DNA from: an uncultured Clostridia bacterium
Lineage (GTDB): Bacteria > Bacillota > Clostridia > Lachnospirales > CAG-274
Reading direction: 5' to 3'
Assembly (NCBI GenBank): GCA_947589665.1
Contig: CANQBJ010000011.1
Coordinates: 1-47,829 of the forward strand
Length of the DNA stretch: 47,829 nt
How positions within the stretch are numbered: position 1 is the first letter of the stretch; each line of letters opens with the position of its first letter. A program made the translations under genes and the position numbers. The notes beneath the pieces are model-generated. The model was not told the DNA's origin and ran no database searches. It was given only the letters and a program-made list of their open reading frames with translations. Of this stretch, positions 16,955-23,566 are shown in pieces.

Positions 16955-16993
16955 AAAAGCAAGGCAGAACATTATATTATTATGCTCTGCCTT
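16955..16993 (-). terminator. Intrinsic terminator of the Rpn-like gene
   Basis: AAGGCAGA (16961-16968) pairs with TCTGCCTT (16986-16993). The minus-strand read continues into GCTTTTTAT. It starts 12 bp after the stop of the Rpn-like gene. Confidence 0.8.
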
Positions 16994-17004
16994 ATTGAGC
17001 TCTT

Positions 17005-18045
17005 TTATTTGAGCAATTCCTCATACTTGGCATAGTCGGACTTTGGAACATTCAAAGCCTCCAAAGCCTTGTCTAATGACATTCCCAAATTTTTCATAAT
17101 ACTCTTGATATTTTCCAATAAGTTTTGCTCTATACCTTGAGCCATACCTTGAGCCATACCCTGCTCTATACCTTGAGCCATACCCTGAGCCATACCCTGA
17201 GCCATACCCTGAGCCATACCCTGAGCTATACCCTTCTCAACACCTCTATCATATACACCTAAGCTGTAATCACACATTTCATACACCTCCGTTTGCATTT
17301 CTTCGCTCATCTTTATATTGTATTCATTTTCCAAAATTTTTTTCTTTGCATCTAGGCTTACGCTTTCGGAAAACAGTACGTCAAGCATTTTGAGAAGTCC
17401 CGAATAGTTGTCGTCCTTCTCACTGCCGAGCCCGACAAGGATAACCTCGTCCGTGTCGTAATATTCTTTAAGGTTCGGCGCATTACCCACCAAATTTTTT
17501 TCCGTAAGATAGATTCTCTTAATTGTATTTCTCATTTCCGCAAGTGGATTTGTAAGTACCCATATGGAAAACACCTTCTTTATATTTTCATATTCGCTTT
17601 TCATAAACTCTCTGCCGTACTGATGTGACAGCATACGAGCACAGTAGTATCTTGCACGTCTGAGAAGATTATCCAGAGATGATATTCTGCTTTGCGCTTC
17701 TACATTAATGATTAACTTAACCTGCTCATTTGATACGGGGACAAATACATCAAAAAGAATGTCATATCTTGCCGTACCTTCGTCTATTGAGCTGTCATCG
17801 GTGTTTTTGCCGTCTATCACGATGCCTTCGTCCTGATGTACGGCTTCTTTCGATACAAGAGGCTTGCCTTCAATGTATTTTTCCGCTATGTCGTTTACAT
17901 CTATGTCCTTGAACTCCTCAAGACAGCCCTTCAGAATGTGTGCAAGTATTATCTTGAAAGACAACACCTTCTTGCAGGCTTCGTCAAGTTTTGGATTTCT
18001 GTAGGCTGTATCTATTGTTTTTGAAACAGGTGTGTTTGTTTCCAT
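17005..18045 (-). CDS. Rpn/YhgA-type PD-(D/E)XK nuclease family protein with GMAQ repeat
   Basis: 346 residues. The N-terminal 230 or so resemble the Rpn family (recombination-promoting nucleases, often annotated PD-(D/E)XK nuclease family transposase): RYDILFDVFVP and IINVEAQSR supply the family's D and E-x-Q active-site positions, and the long middle helices (RARYYCARMLSHQYG) are typical. Residues 272-307 are nine tetrapeptides of the GMAQ/GIEQ type. The same low-complexity region is common in this family and is prone to copy-number change. GAGGGT precedes the ATG, and a near-consensus promoter lies upstream. It sits at the deletion point of the ICE. An independent arrival or a passenger role cannot be told apart. 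Confidence 0.85.
   Translation of the reverse strand: METNTPVSKTIDTAYRNPKLDEACKKVLSFKIILAHILKGCLEEFKDIDVNDIAEKYIEGKPLVSKEAVHQDEGIVIDGKNTDDSSIDEGTARYDILFDVFVPVSNEQVKLIINVEAQSRISSLDNLLRRARYYCARMLSHQYGREFMKSEYENIKKVFSIWVLTNPLAEMRNTIKRIYLTEKNLVGNAPNLKEYYDTDEVILVGLGSEKDDNYSGLLKMLDVLFSESVSLDAKKKILENEYNIKMSEEMQTEVYEMCDYSLGVYDRGVEKGIAQGMAQGMAQGMAQGMAQGIEQGMAQGMAQGIEQNLLENIKSIMKNLGMSLDKALEALNVPKSDYAKYEELLK
17125..17232. repeat. 12-bp tandem repeat in the Rpn-like gene
   Basis: Nine tandem 12-bp units of the form AGCCATACCCTG, with CTTG and CTCTAT variants, encode (GMAQ)n with two GIEQ and one GIAQ units. It is in frame, so unit changes would lengthen or shorten the linker without a frameshift. Confidence 0.9.
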
Positions 18046-18083
18046 ATTTTTACCCTCATATAACTGTATTCTTCTGTATATTT

Positions 18084-18112
18084 ATTTTATTATAAGTACG
18101 ATGAAATGTCAA
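18084..18112 (-). promoter_or_regulatory. Promoter of the Rpn-like gene
   Basis: On the minus strand a perfect TTGACA (18107-18112) and TAAAAT (18084-18089) are 17 nt apart, about 38 bp upstream of the start codon. An own promoter suggests the gene is independent of the ICE operons. Confidence 0.75.
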
Positions 18113-18177
18113 GATATGTTGAATGGCTTTATACTTCAAGCCCCTAGCAAATGTTGTATATATAAAAGATTTTTTGT

Positions 18178-18630
18178 TTAAGTATGCTTCGGCATAGATT
18201 TAAGTAGAGAAGTTATACTCGGCTTTTTGTTTCTCTTTGAAGTATTGCTGCCTGTAAAATTAAAATCATCTATATGGGTAAAGAGAGAAATATCGTTCTC
18301 CGCTTCTGCCATTATTGCATCATAATCATATACACCGTCTTTAAGGCTTGCGAGCTTGTTTATAAGCTCCTTGACCTTTGTAATGTTGTTGATTTTATCG
18401 GCATACTCCCGTATGAAATTCATATCGTCATCAGGTATAATATACTCCTCCTCGTTATACCTTGTGTTTGTATGTATATACCACTTTTCACTTATTTCCT
18501 GTGTGTATTCCGAAAAATATCTCGGAAACTCTATGAGATGCAGCAATATCTCGGTCTTGTCCACAATATTTTCAGCTTTGTTAAGCAGATATTCTATATT
18601 TCGTGTTATCAAAAAATCTATGCTGAACAA
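18178..18630 (-). CDS. Hypothetical ICE protein, 150 aa
   Basis: I do not recognise a family. The likely start is TTG at 18630, with AAGGAGG 7 nt upstream and only 37 bp after the stop of the DUF6017 gene, so it is probably the third gene of the replication operon. The protein is soluble and charged. An N-terminal helical region (NIEYLLNKAENIVDKTEILL) and an acidic middle (EEEYIIPDDDMNFIREY) precede a basic C-terminal tail with SKRNKKPSITSLLKS. There is no membrane segment. Confidence 0.6.
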   Translation of the reverse strand: MFSIDFLITRNIEYLLNKAENIVDKTEILLHLIEFPRYFSEYTQEISEKWYIHTNTRYNEEEYIIPDDDMNFIREYADKINNITKVKELINKLASLKDGVYDYDAIMAEAENDISLFTHIDDFNFTGSNTSKRNKKPSITSLLKSMPKHT

Positions 18631-18667
18631 GCCAACACCTCCTTGTAATTTTTGTACTCAGGGCAAG

Positions 18668-19555
18668 TCAGGTAGACTTTGCTCCGAATAAGTCCCTCTG
18701 TATTTCCGTACTGTAATAGTTTGCTCTTGTAGACTTGGCATTGTATAATGCCGCCAGTAGATATGCTTTTATATTGCCTATTTTTGAAGTACAGCGTGAA
18801 AGGACTATCAAAACATACTGAATATCCTCAAAGTCCAGTTTAAGCAATCTGTTCTTTACGACCTCTGCCGGAATTGGACTGCCGTCTATGAATACAGGCT
18901 TTTTCTTAAAGGCAACTGTTTCAGTCATAATGCTGACAATCTCATCTACCCTTTCTTTGTCGCTCTGATTTTCGTGAGAAGTAAGAGCTGCATAGTCAAT
19001 ATTCTGTTTGATCAGCTCGGTATACTTTTCTATCATATTTATCCCATCAGGATAAGATAAGATAGATTGAGTATTTGATACTTCAGTATTTGATTTATCT
19101 GTATTTGATATATTAGTATTTAATTGTGTGCTGTTTCCCGACAACGGATTTCCCGTTGACGGATTATCCGTTGTCGGAAAATCGCATGACGGTGAAACCT
19201 CCGTTGTGTGATTTTCGCATAACGGTTGTATATCCTTATTTTCCGAAGGCTTTGGCTCTTTATGTGGAATTTCATAAACATTGTATATATTCTTGTCAAA
19301 AAGCCCTTTACTATCTCTGCTCTGCATCCTGACTATGTATCCGGCAGCCTCCAGTTCATTTATGCCTGCTCTCACAGAAGCAACTCCGTCTTTGGATATT
19401 ACTGCCAAGCCTGTAAGGGTATAATCCCAGTTATCGGGTAGAGATAATATAGTTGACAATATCCCACGAGCCTTATATGACAGACTTGTATCTTTCAGAT
19501 GATAGTTTGACATTACCGTATAATTCTTGGTCTTTTCCACTCTGAATACTGACAT
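18668..19555 (-). CDS. Replication-initiator-like protein with helix-turn-helix and DUF6017 domain
   Basis: 295 residues. The N-terminal part (SVFRVEKTKNYTVMSNYHL and LSYKARGILSTILSLPDNW) is the winged-helix start shared by replication initiators and DnaD-like proteins of Tn1549-type elements. A middle linker rich in Thr, Asn and Ser follows (NPSTGNPLSGN), then a C-terminal DUF6017 domain: IEKYTELIKQNIDYAAL, PAEVVKNRLLKLDFEDIQYV and GNIKAYLLAALYNA. It probably acts in ICE replication or its control. AAGGAGG lies inside the last codons of the upstream winged-helix gene with only 1 bp between them, so translation is likely coupled. Confidence 0.85.
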   Translation of the reverse strand: MSVFRVEKTKNYTVMSNYHLKDTSLSYKARGILSTILSLPDNWDYTLTGLAVISKDGVASVRAGINELEAAGYIVRMQSRDSKGLFDKNIYNVYEIPHKEPKPSENKDIQPLCENHTTEVSPSCDFPTTDNPSTGNPLSGNSTQLNTNISNTDKSNTEVSNTQSILSYPDGINMIEKYTELIKQNIDYAALTSHENQSDKERVDEIVSIMTETVAFKKKPVFIDGSPIPAEVVKNRLLKLDFEDIQYVLIVLSRCTSKIGNIKAYLLAALYNAKSTRANYYSTEIQRDLFGAKST

Positions 19556-19556
19556 A

Positions 19557-19796
19557 TCACTGCCTCCTTGCCATTTGCGGTATTTTTTCTTTGTTTACAG
19601 CATACTTACCCTCTATACTGAGTACATAGCCTTTTTCCATAAGACTAGCCAATATCCTGTTGATTTTTTCAACGCTATCTGTGCTTAGTTCAGCAAGATA
19701 CTCGGCTGTTGCGTAATCAGCCACAGGCAGATTTATCATTGTTGCAACAACACCCATTTCCTCAAGTGTCAGGTCTTTGTCCATCTGTAAAATCAT
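19557..19796 (-). CDS. Small winged helix-turn-helix protein
   Basis: 79 residues, with AGGAGG 5 nt before the ATG. The sequence LTLEEMGVVATMINLP, ATAEYLAELSTDSVEKINRI and LASLMEKGYVLSIEGKYAVN reads as three helices and a wing, the usual winged-helix order. It is immediately upstream of, and translationally coupled to, the replication-initiator-like gene. Control of that operon is the natural guess, but nothing in the sequence proves it. Confidence 0.7.
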   Translation of the reverse strand: MILQMDKDLTLEEMGVVATMINLPVADYATAEYLAELSTDSVEKINRILASLMEKGYVLSIEGKYAVNKEKIPQMARRQ

Positions 19797-19825
19797 AATT
19801 ACCTCCTATGTTCATAAAAATTTGT

Positions 19826-19860
19826 ATAAAAAAAGAGCAACTATATACATAATTGCTCTT
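19826..19860 (-). terminator. Intrinsic terminator at the upstream side of the replication operon
   Basis: AAGAGCAA (19833-19840) pairs with TTGCTCTT (19853-19860), followed on the minus strand by seven T. The intergenic stretch 19797-20031 otherwise holds a perfect minus-strand TTGACA at 19893-19898 with a poor -10 (TTAATT at 19870-19875). That promoter would start at the hairpin itself, so I favour a terminator for incoming transcripts. This stretch is the likely right end region of the element, but no attachment repeat could be identified. Confidence 0.7.
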
Positions 19861-20031
19861 ATCACTAAAAATTAATATTAAGTTGTAAAAAATGTCAAAT
19901 CAAAGCTCTTTCAAAAAATGGTGTAGTAAGCACATTATTTTATAATGAAACTCTTGTATTTACATATATTTTCAAGACTAACTATTGTTTTTGGATAAAA
20001 ACCAAATTACATAAATAAGCAAATCCACTCT

Positions 20032-21261
20032 TTATGACAGTAGCCAGTCAATAATATTCAGAGCTTTTATTCCGTCATAGGAATTTATATAGCTTCTGTC
20101 CATTGACAGTACTATTTTTTCATAGTTGTCGGCTATCATACGCAGAGGACGCAGCTCACGTTCTCTTGTTTCGGGAGTCTGCATACTTTCGGTAACTTGT
20201 ATATACAGCTTATCATCAGGCTTTTCTGCAACAAAGTCAACTTCTGTTTCTCCTACCTTGCCTATATATACACGGTAGTCCCGACGAATAAGCTCCAAAA
20301 ATACAATATTTTCAAGAATATGCCCTCTGTCGGCATCCCTGTAGCCCAGAAGCATATTGCGAAAGCCCAGATCTACAATGTAATTTTTACCAAGTGTTTT
20401 AAGAAGTTGTTTTCCCTTTACATCATATCGCCCAACGGAATAAAATACAAATGCGCTGCGCAGCATAGATATATATTTATCCACGGTTTTGCCTGCAACA
20501 TTTTTCCTTTTGCCTTTCCGAATATCTCCCTCATTGTAAAGAATGTTGCCAATGCTATTGGGAGATGTTATACTGCCTAAATTGGAACAAAGAAAAAGTA
20601 TTATCTTATGGAGAGTATTCTGGTCGACCTGATTGTTGCGCTGTAGAATATCCCTCAGTATAACTGTGGAATAAATGCCCTCCAGCGCCTGATTGCTCCG
20701 AGCCTCGTTAAACCGATACTCTCTTAGTATGGGCATACCGCCGAACTGCAAATACTTCTGAAACTTCTCCTCTACCGTTATCTCGGGGGCAAATTCATAG
20801 AAAGTCAGGAACTCTTTGAAAGACAAGGGCAACACCTTTATCTCTACATATCTGCCCGAAAGCAATGTAGAAAACTCTGTGGACAGGAGGTAGGCATTGG
20901 AGCCTGTTATATATATATCCACATCAAAATCAAGACGGAAGGATTCTACCGCCTTTTCCCAATGCTCCACAGCCTGAAGCTCATCAAATATAAGATATGT
21001 CTTGCCTGTATCTGAAATAAGTATGCTTACATAATCGTAAAAGGATAAATAGTCTGTCAGATTTCTGTATTGAAGGGATTCCATATTCATATGGATAATA
21101 TTTTTCTCAGGAACACCTGTTTCCACAAGATACCTATGAAATAAATCCAAAAGTGAAGACTTTCCGCATCTGCGTATGCCTGTAACTATCTTTACAAGAT
21201 CCACATCCTTGTTCTGTATAAGCTGCCTTAAATATTGCGGACGGTCAATAAGCTCTGCCAT
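20032..21261 (-). CDS. AAA+ ATPase with C-terminal DUF4143 domain
   Basis: 409 residues. Walker A is GIRRCGKSS near residue 30, Walker B TYLIFDELQ, and sensor-1-like ITGSNAYLLS. The C-terminal DUF4143 region carries ILENIVFLELIRRDY and ETEVDFVAE ... YIQVTES, resembling a PD-(D/E)XK nuclease fold. These ATPases are widespread in anaerobes and archaea, and their biological role is unsettled. The ATG at 21261 has GAGGTG at 4-5 nt; the GTG at 21273 would overlap that site. It is a single-gene unit with its own strong promoter at the ICE/chromosome border; membership of either is uncertain. Confidence 0.88.
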   Translation of the reverse strand: MAELIDRPQYLRQLIQNKDVDLVKIVTGIRRCGKSSLLDLFHRYLVETGVPEKNIIHMNMESLQYRNLTDYLSFYDYVSILISDTGKTYLIFDELQAVEHWEKAVESFRLDFDVDIYITGSNAYLLSTEFSTLLSGRYVEIKVLPLSFKEFLTFYEFAPEITVEEKFQKYLQFGGMPILREYRFNEARSNQALEGIYSTVILRDILQRNNQVDQNTLHKIILFLCSNLGSITSPNSIGNILYNEGDIRKGKRKNVAGKTVDKYISMLRSAFVFYSVGRYDVKGKQLLKTLGKNYIVDLGFRNMLLGYRDADRGHILENIVFLELIRRDYRVYIGKVGETEVDFVAEKPDDKLYIQVTESMQTPETRERELRPLRMIADNYEKIVLSMDRSYINSYDGIKALNIIDWLLS

Positions 21262-21287
21262 AATACACCTCACGAAATTTTTATTTC

Positions 21288-21316
21288 ATTATAATCTAAG
21301 AGTTAAAAAAAGTCAA
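21288..21316 (-). promoter_or_regulatory. Near-consensus promoter of the AAA+/DUF4143 gene
   Basis: On the minus strand TTGACT (21311-21316) and TATAAT (21288-21293) are separated by 17 nt, with the start codon about 27 bp beyond the -10 box. Confidence 0.8.
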
Positions 21317-21320
21317 TAGT

Positions 21321-21380
21321 TTTCGACTTATAATTCTAAAACTTTCAAAATAATATATTTTCCGACTTATAATTCCAAAA
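21321..21380. repeat. Direct repeats upstream of the AAA+ promoter
   Basis: CGACTTATAATTC occurs at 21324-21336 and 21363-21375, 39 bp apart, each flanked by TTT and AAA and lying just upstream of the -35 box. Spacing near four helical turns fits a paired regulator site. No regulator is identifiable. Confidence 0.5.
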
Positions 21381-21386
21381 TTTAAA

Positions 21387-21411
21387 GGAGCAATTTTGAT
21401 ATAATTGCTCC
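21387..21411 (-). terminator. Intrinsic terminator of the spore protein gene
   Basis: GGAGCAATT (21387-21395) and AATTGCTCC (21403-21411) form a 9-bp perfect stem, followed on the minus strand by TTTAAATTTT. Confidence 0.75.
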
Positions 21412-21457
21412 CCAAATTTATAGATATATAATCAAATATCAGTGACAAATATGTCTG

Positions 21458-21745
21458 TTACACTTCCTGTGCATACTGCATAAACACTACATTACATATG
21501 TAATTTACAGAATAAACTTCGCCGTTTACGCACCCTGTAGTTCTTTGAAATTCCCTGCTCCGTCTCGTTAACACGTTATTGACCATGTAACCGCCTACAT
21601 AACCGTTCTGAGCAGATGTTAAGTCACCGTTGTAGCCCTTCTTTAAAGGCACGCCGATCTCACTTGCAACCTCATACTTAAACTTATCCATAGCTTCTCT
21701 TGCTTCAGGAATGTTTACCTTGTTACTGCTTGAACTAGATGACAT
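21458..21745 (-). CDS. Alpha/beta-type small acid-soluble spore protein
   Basis: 95 residues. KVNIPEAREAMDKFKYEVAS, EIGVPLKKGYNGDLTSAQ and NGYVGGYMVNNVL match the SASP alpha/beta core, which coats and protects DNA in dormant spores. The YEVASEIG stretch carries the site cut by the germination protease. AAGGAGG lies 8 nt before the ATG. The usual length is 60-75 residues. This one has an extended C-terminus of about 30 residues with two cysteines (TTGCVNGEVYSVNYICNVVF), which is unusual. GTAAC and GTTAC arms at 21770-21782 and a GTTACTA hexamer-like element might belong to a forespore promoter, but this is weak. It shows that the host lineage sporulates or descends from sporulators. Confidence 0.9.
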   Translation of the reverse strand: MSSSSSSNKVNIPEAREAMDKFKYEVASEIGVPLKKGYNGDLTSAQNGYVGGYMVNNVLTRRSREFQRTTGCVNGEVYSVNYICNVVFMQYAQEV

Positions 21746-21865
21746 TTTATTTTCCTCCTTATTTATATTAGTAACCTTGTTACAATATTATTTTGTCATA
21801 TAAGGAGTTTTTTAATCTGAAAATATTTAGCAGAACTGTATTTTGATGCTTGCAGTTTTTTATTT

Positions 21866-21900
21866 AAAAAAAGAGACTGGTGCATTATGCCTCAGCCCCT
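21866..21900 (-). terminator. Intrinsic terminator of the typA-flippase operon
   Basis: An imperfect stem, GGCTGAGGCAT against ATGCACCAGTC, is followed on the minus strand by seven T, 25 bp after the flippase stop. Confidence 0.7.
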
Positions 21901-21924
21901 TTGAATTATTCTCTGTTCATCCTT

Positions 21925-23562
21925 TTACAGTCTGTTCATTTTTTCAAGCACAGGTATAAGCCTGCTGCCGCCCGGCATAAGCTGTAGGTCCTCTCTGTTA
22001 AGACCCCTTATGAGTACCATAATGATAAAGTACACTGCAAGAGCCGCAATAATTGCAAAGAGTGTAGCTATGGTATTATGGGGAGCTATAAGATATATGC
22101 CCTTGTACACAAGTATACAGGCTATTGCCATAACTATTGAGGCTATGCCCGGTTTTACGAGCATACCTACGAAATCGGGCTTTACGCCTGTTGCCTTAAT
22201 AAGGGCTCTGAAGTTGAGAAGTGAGCATACTATGTAGCATATAGTGGTGCTCAGCACTGCACCTATTACATTTATAAAGGGTATCGCTACCAGAATATAG
22301 GTAAAGGGTATCTTCGTCAAAGCGCCTATAAGAGCGTTGAAGGCAGGTGTTTTTACCTTGCCGATACCCTGAAGTACACCTGTTGATATCTGGCTCAGGG
22401 AAAGGAATATAACACTGAGGGAGCCTACCTGCAAAAGCGTTCCGCCCTCGGGATAGTTGGGGAAGAGCATGGCAAGTATAGGCGTACCGAGAGCGCCTAA
22501 GCCTGCCGCCGCAGGAATAGAAATCATCATAGTTATCCTCAGTGTAGTGTCTACCTTGGACTGTACTATTTCCTTTTCCTTACGCACAACGCTTGCCGCT
22601 ATACTGGGTATTACCGCAGTCGCTATAGCGGTAGATATGGCAACGGGAAGTGTGGTAAGCGTAACATACTTGCCGTTAAGCTGACCGTAGAGATCGATTA
22701 TCTTATCGGGGGCAAAGCCTGCCGCCGCAAGTCTGCTGTTTACCATTATCATATCCACAAGATTTGTCATTGAAAAAATTGCGGTGCCTGTAATGATAGG
22801 CACAGCTATCTTAACAAGAGAAACTGTTATTTCCTTAAAGCTCTGTACTCTGTAGTCGCCCTTGTCAAGAGAAAACTCCGCATCCCTCTGCTTTTTGGTG
22901 GCATAGAATACCCCTACAAGAAGTACAAGACCTGCAAAGGCGCCGATACCGGTGCCTGCGGTACCTCCTGCCGCCGCATATTTTACACCCATATCCAGGA
23001 AGAGATATGCCAGAAGTATACTGAAAACAGCGTGGAATATCTGTTCTATAAGCTGTGACATCGCTGTGGGCACCGTTGTGTGAAGTCCCTGGAAAAAGCC
23101 TCTGAACACAGCCATAATGCCTACTATGAATACGGTAGGCGCAAGGGTATATATACAGCCTATACTCAGATACCACATACTGTCCGTACTTCCTATAAGC
23201 TCACAGTACTGACCTACGGCATAGGCGCCGCATATCATAAGCATGGCGCAGAGAAAGCTCAGGGTACCCGATACTGTCATAGATACTCTGAATACCTTTT
23301 TTGCATTTGTATATTCACCCAGAGCGACCTTTTCCGAGATCATTTTGGATATGGCAACGGGAAGTCCCGCAGAACTCATTATAAGGAAAAAGTTGTATAT
23401 ATTGTAGCCTGCGCCGTATATGCCGTTTCCCTCGTTGCCTATCATATTTGTAAGGGGAAGTCTGTATAAAAAGCCGACCACTCTGACAAGTATGCCTGCG
23501 CCTGCCAGTATAGCAGCCTGCTTTATAAAGGAGCCTCCGCTCTTTTTGCCTTTTTTGCTCAT
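21925..23562 (-). CDS. SpoVB/MurJ-like polysaccharide flippase
   Basis: 545 residues with about 14 hydrophobic segments. The family's N-terminal signature is clear: AAILAGAGILVRVVGFLYRL, then PLTNMIGNEGNGIYGAGYNI. These MOP-superfamily proteins move lipid-linked cell-envelope or cortex precursors across the membrane; SpoVB in Bacillus is needed for spore cortex. The start lies 4 bp after the typA stop, with GGAAGG at 7 nt, so the two genes form an operon. Sporulation-specific or general MurJ function cannot be separated from sequence alone. Confidence 0.88.
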   Translation of the reverse strand: MSKKGKKSGGSFIKQAAILAGAGILVRVVGFLYRLPLTNMIGNEGNGIYGAGYNIYNFFLIMSSAGLPVAISKMISEKVALGEYTNAKKVFRVSMTVSGTLSFLCAMLMICGAYAVGQYCELIGSTDSMWYLSIGCIYTLAPTVFIVGIMAVFRGFFQGLHTTVPTAMSQLIEQIFHAVFSILLAYLFLDMGVKYAAAGGTAGTGIGAFAGLVLLVGVFYATKKQRDAEFSLDKGDYRVQSFKEITVSLVKIAVPIITGTAIFSMTNLVDMIMVNSRLAAAGFAPDKIIDLYGQLNGKYVTLTTLPVAISTAIATAVIPSIAASVVRKEKEIVQSKVDTTLRITMMISIPAAAGLGALGTPILAMLFPNYPEGGTLLQVGSLSVIFLSLSQISTGVLQGIGKVKTPAFNALIGALTKIPFTYILVAIPFINVIGAVLSTTICYIVCSLLNFRALIKATGVKPDFVGMLVKPGIASIVMAIACILVYKGIYLIAPHNTIATLFAIIAALAVYFIIMVLIRGLNREDLQLMPGGSRLIPVLEKMNRL

Positions 23563-23566
23563 AATA

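Noticed and set aside
17125..17232. Dense short tandem repeat that could be mistaken for a CRISPR-like array
   Set aside because: The units are 12 bp, contiguous without spacers and in frame inside a coding sequence; they encode GMAQ tetrapeptides.
19826..19898. Attenuator controlling the replication operon
   Set aside because: The only promoter-like sequence would start transcription at the hairpin itself, leaving too little RNA for an attenuator; a plain terminator is simpler.
22865..23176. 103-codon frame on the minus strand inside the flippase gene
   Set aside because: It is rich in Arg, Tyr and Cys in a pattern typical of a shifted frame of a membrane-protein gene; unlike the tnpV frame it shows no family motifs.
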